64,000 bases of DNA from Flavobacterium sp. YJ01 (GTDB lineage: Bacteria; Bacteroidota; Bacteroidia; Flavobacteriales; Flavobacteriaceae). The stretch is taken from NCBI RefSeq assembly GCF_029320955.1, contig NZ_CP119757.1, positions 4,650,001-4,714,000 on the forward strand, in the 5' to 3' direction. Positions within the stretch are counted from its first letter, which is position 1. Each line of letters starts with the position of its first letter. The notes beneath the pieces were generated by a model that saw only the letters and a program-made list of their open reading frames with translations, made no database searches and was not told the DNA's origin. Positions 62,135 through 64,000 of the stretch are shown piece after piece. The position numbers and the translations under genes are program-made.

Positions 62135-63900
62135 TTAAAGATTTATATCCAGTCCAAATGTAGTACGTAAAAGTTCAATGCTTGGATTGATTTCTAAGAA
62201 ACGATTGTATCGATCTTGGTCATTAAAGGCTCTTACTGCTTTAATCTCTTCGTTTACAATTACTTCAATTGTAATGTCATGATTGTGTAAGTGACCTTTT
62301 AAATATCCTAGTAAACCATTTATCTGAGCTTCAAAATCCAATTTGGAACCTTCATTTGGCAATTCGTAAGTAATTGTTGTGCCATTCAAAACTGGATCAC
62401 TAATCAATAGAATCGATTCCATAATCTTAAGTCCTTTTTGGCCTAAACGTTCCGCATATTTGTTCCAATGAAGACGCATGTCGGTTTCGTTAAATTCTTC
62501 TGTTAGTAAAACAGTCGTAGGTTTAACGTATGTTTTGCCGCTGGCTTCCATTTCTTTTTTCTTGCGAATACTAGCAAGCGAAAAAGCAGAAACTTTTGGT
62601 GTGCCGTCTGTTTCCGTTTTGGGAGGCTCTGGAGTCTGAACTTTTGGAGTTTCTGAAATTTGTTCTGACTGAGAACTTACTGTTTTTGGTTCTGTTGTCG
62701 TTTGAGTTGCTTGATTTTCAACTGCAACATTAGATTTTGGACTTTCGACTTGAGACTTCGGACTAGCAACTTCAACAATAGAATACCCGCCGTTTTTAAA
62801 ATAAACGGGAGGAATTATGAATTGCTCAGCTTTTTTTTTTCTCCATCAAAGTTGATAGAGGCTAATTGCATCAAACATAATTCAACTAAAAGACGTTGAT
62901 TTTGACTTAATTTGTATTTTAAATCACAGTCGTTTGCGATGTCAATTCCTTTTAATAAAAATTCCTGAGAACATTTTTGAGATTGAACGGCATACATTTG
63001 TTGCGCTTGTTCTCCAACTTCTAATAAAGCAATCGTAGAAGGCGTTTTGCTTACCAACAAATCTCTAAAGTGAGAAGCTAAACCTGCAATAAAATGATGT
63101 CCGTCAAAGCCTTTTGCAAGAATATCATTGTAAGCTAACAAAAGATTCGGAATTTCATTTTCTAAAAGCAAGTCGGTAATCGAAATATAAGTTTCGTAAT
63201 CTAAAACGTTTAGATTTTCGGTTACGGCTTGACGTGTTAAATTTGTTCCGCAATACGAAACTACACGGTCAAAAATAGACAAAGCATCACGCATTGCACC
63301 ATCCGCTTTTTGAGCAATAATGTGCAGAGCATCATCCTCAAAAACGATTCCTTGACTTTCAGCAACATCGGCTAAATGTTCTTTAGTATCTTTTACGGTA
63401 ATTCTTTTGAAATCGAATATCTGGCAACGGGATAAAATCGTTGGTAGAATTTTGTGTTTTTCTGTTGTTGCTAAAATGAAAATAGCGTGTTTTGGCGGTT
63501 CTTCTAATGTTTTAAGAAAAGCATTAAAAGCAGCCGAAGACAACATGTGGACCTCGTCAATAATATAAACTTTATATTGACCAGTTTGCGGCGGGATTCT
63601 AACTTGATCAATCAAGCTACGAATATCGTCAACGGAGTTATTTGAAGCAGCATCTAACTCAAAAACGTTAAAAGCAAAATCTTCAGTTGGATCATCATAT
63701 CCAGGCTGGTTAATTTTTCGAGCCAAGATACGCGCACAAGTCGTTTTACCAACTCCACGTGGTCCTGTAAATAAAAGAGCAGAAGCCAAGTGATTGGTTT
63801 CAATAGCATTCAACAAAGTGTTGGTAATGGCTTTTTGCCCCACAACATCCTTAAACGTCTGCGGGCGATATTTACGTGCCGATACTACAAATTGTTCCAT
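62135..63900 (-). CDS. dnaX: DNA polymerase III gamma/tau subunit, dnaX (full-length only through a -1 frameshift at A10)
   Basis: Clamp-loader ATPase and polymerase organiser. The zero frame starts at ATG 63900 and ends at 62815 (361 residues). It holds Walker A GPRGVGKTT (46-54), DEVH (115-118), sensor SRC and the lid domain III; the Zn-binding four-Cys module of proteobacterial DnaX is absent. At A10 (62831-62840 on the plus strand as T10) the zero-frame codons GAA-AAA-AAA-AAG contain A-AAA-AAG. Shifting back one base reads GCT-GAG-CAA and stays open for 231 codons through a Pro/Thr-rich linker to a tau C-terminus (EEFNETDMRLHWNKYAE ... DRYNRFLEINPSIELL), ending at 62135. Total about 588 residues, the usual tau size. 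Confidence 0.85.
62815..63900 (-). CDS. dnaX: Zero-frame gamma-like product of dnaX
   Basis: The 361-residue zero-frame product, ending LSNS after the slippery run. It contains the whole AAA+ region and domain III, the part of DnaX needed for clamp loading, but not the tau regions that bind helicase and polymerase core. Its length matches a gamma form. It would be the only product without slippage, which would remove tau; hence slippage or an intact longer gene is expected in living cells. Confidence 0.7.
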   Translation of the reverse strand: MEQFVVSARKYRPQTFKDVVGQKAITNTLLNAIETNHLASALLFTGPRGVGKTTCARILARKINQPGYDDPTEDFAFNVFELDAASNNSVDDIRSLIDQVRIPPQTGQYKVYIIDEVHMLSSAAFNAFLKTLEEPPKHAIFILATTEKHKILPTILSRCQIFDFKRITVKDTKEHLADVAESQGIVFEDDALHIIAQKADGAMRDALSIFDRVVSYCGTNLTRQAVTENLNVLDYETYISITDLLLENEIPNLLLAYNDILAKGFDGHHFIAGLASHFRDLLVSKTPSTIALLEVGEQAQQMYAVQSQKCSQEFLLKGIDIANDCDLKYKLSQNQRLLVELCLMQLASINFDGEKKKLSNS

Positions 63901-63919
63901 ATTCTTTTTTATTCGATAG

Positions 63920-63950
63920 CAAATATAGTCTGAAAATTACCAAATCACAA
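63920..63950 (-). promoter_or_regulatory. Promoter of dnaX
   Basis: On the minus strand TTG (63950-63948) and TATATTTG (63927-63920) are 20 bp apart, a full consensus match, about 20 bp before the dnaX ATG. Confidence 0.75.
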
Positions 63951-64000
63951 ATATGAAAATCATAAATCTTTTAGTGAATTTCTGAGTGGTTTGAGTTTGA

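Noticed and set aside
62135..62551. A separate 138-aa gene after dnaX
   Set aside because: Its frame is open upstream to the slippery run and its sequence is the usual tau C-terminus, so it is part of dnaX.

Overview
The window is a low-GC chromosomal segment of a Flavobacterium-like member of the Bacteroidota, probably near the F. johnsoniae group. The signs are a SusC/SusD pair, a PorP/SprF-family protein beside a 2013-residue adhesin with a type B gliding/T9SS C-terminal domain, bacillithiol synthase BshA, TAnnTTTG-type promoters with an upstream TTG, and many palindromic intergenic repeats of the kind common in flavobacteria. I see no phage, insertion sequence, tRNA, rRNA or CRISPR array. 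Most of the window is core chromosome.

Layout. 1-5 kb: a 5'-truncated SPOR-domain amidase, an MCE (MlaD-like) protein, a two-gene membrane Fe-S/CCG oxidoreductase and a conserved 160-aa protein. 5-11 kb: a Flavo-1-like RNA, bshA, a PrcB_C-type lipoprotein, a beta-barrel protein, an LpxH-like phosphoesterase, aroC and a dicarboxylate/amino-acid symporter. 11-19.4 kb: a TPR hybrid histidine kinase converging on a DEAD-box helicase, a HutG-like arginase-family enzyme, a coiled-coil protein, hutI and a glutaminyl cyclotransferase. 19.4-22.3 kb: SRP RNA, an SDR, a small membrane protein, a second structured RNA with its own promoter and terminator, and a fructose-6-phosphate aldolase/transaldolase.

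22.5-36.4 kb is an amino-sugar utilisation locus. A FucP-family sugar transporter and a LytS/LytT-type two-component system lie on the minus strand. SusC, SusD, a GH18 lipoprotein, a NagB deaminase fused to a PIG-L deacetylase domain, and a GH20 hexosaminidase lie on the plus strand. The expected flow is chito-oligosaccharide cleavage and uptake at the outer membrane, trimming to GlcNAc in the periplasm, import by the transporter, and conversion to fructose-6-phosphate. A 14-bp direct repeat with a 21-bp period upstream of susC looks like a LytTR operator, and a related motif precedes the transporter.

36.7-47 kb is housekeeping: DUF3592, a TlpA-like protein, an ABC-F ATPase with only one canonical composite ATP site, a 57-aa lipoprotein, a methyltransferase, an unknown 242-aa protein, pyrR-pyrB, a STAS-like protein, rnz, pdxH and a CAP-domain lipoprotein. 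47-56.7 kb is a minus-strand surface cluster: a 183-aa secreted protein, the giant adhesin, a PorP/SprF protein and a TPR/PD40/OmpA protein. 57-62 kb carries sixA-ppk1-ppx, a Crp/Fnr regulator and a flavodoxin-fold oxidoreductase.

62.1-63.9 kb is dnaX, the most striking feature. The zero frame ends after 361 codons just past a run of ten A residues containing the A-AAA-AAG slippery heptamer. The -1 frame is open from there to the end of a normal tau C-terminus. This implies programmed slippage producing gamma and tau, or a homopolymer length error.
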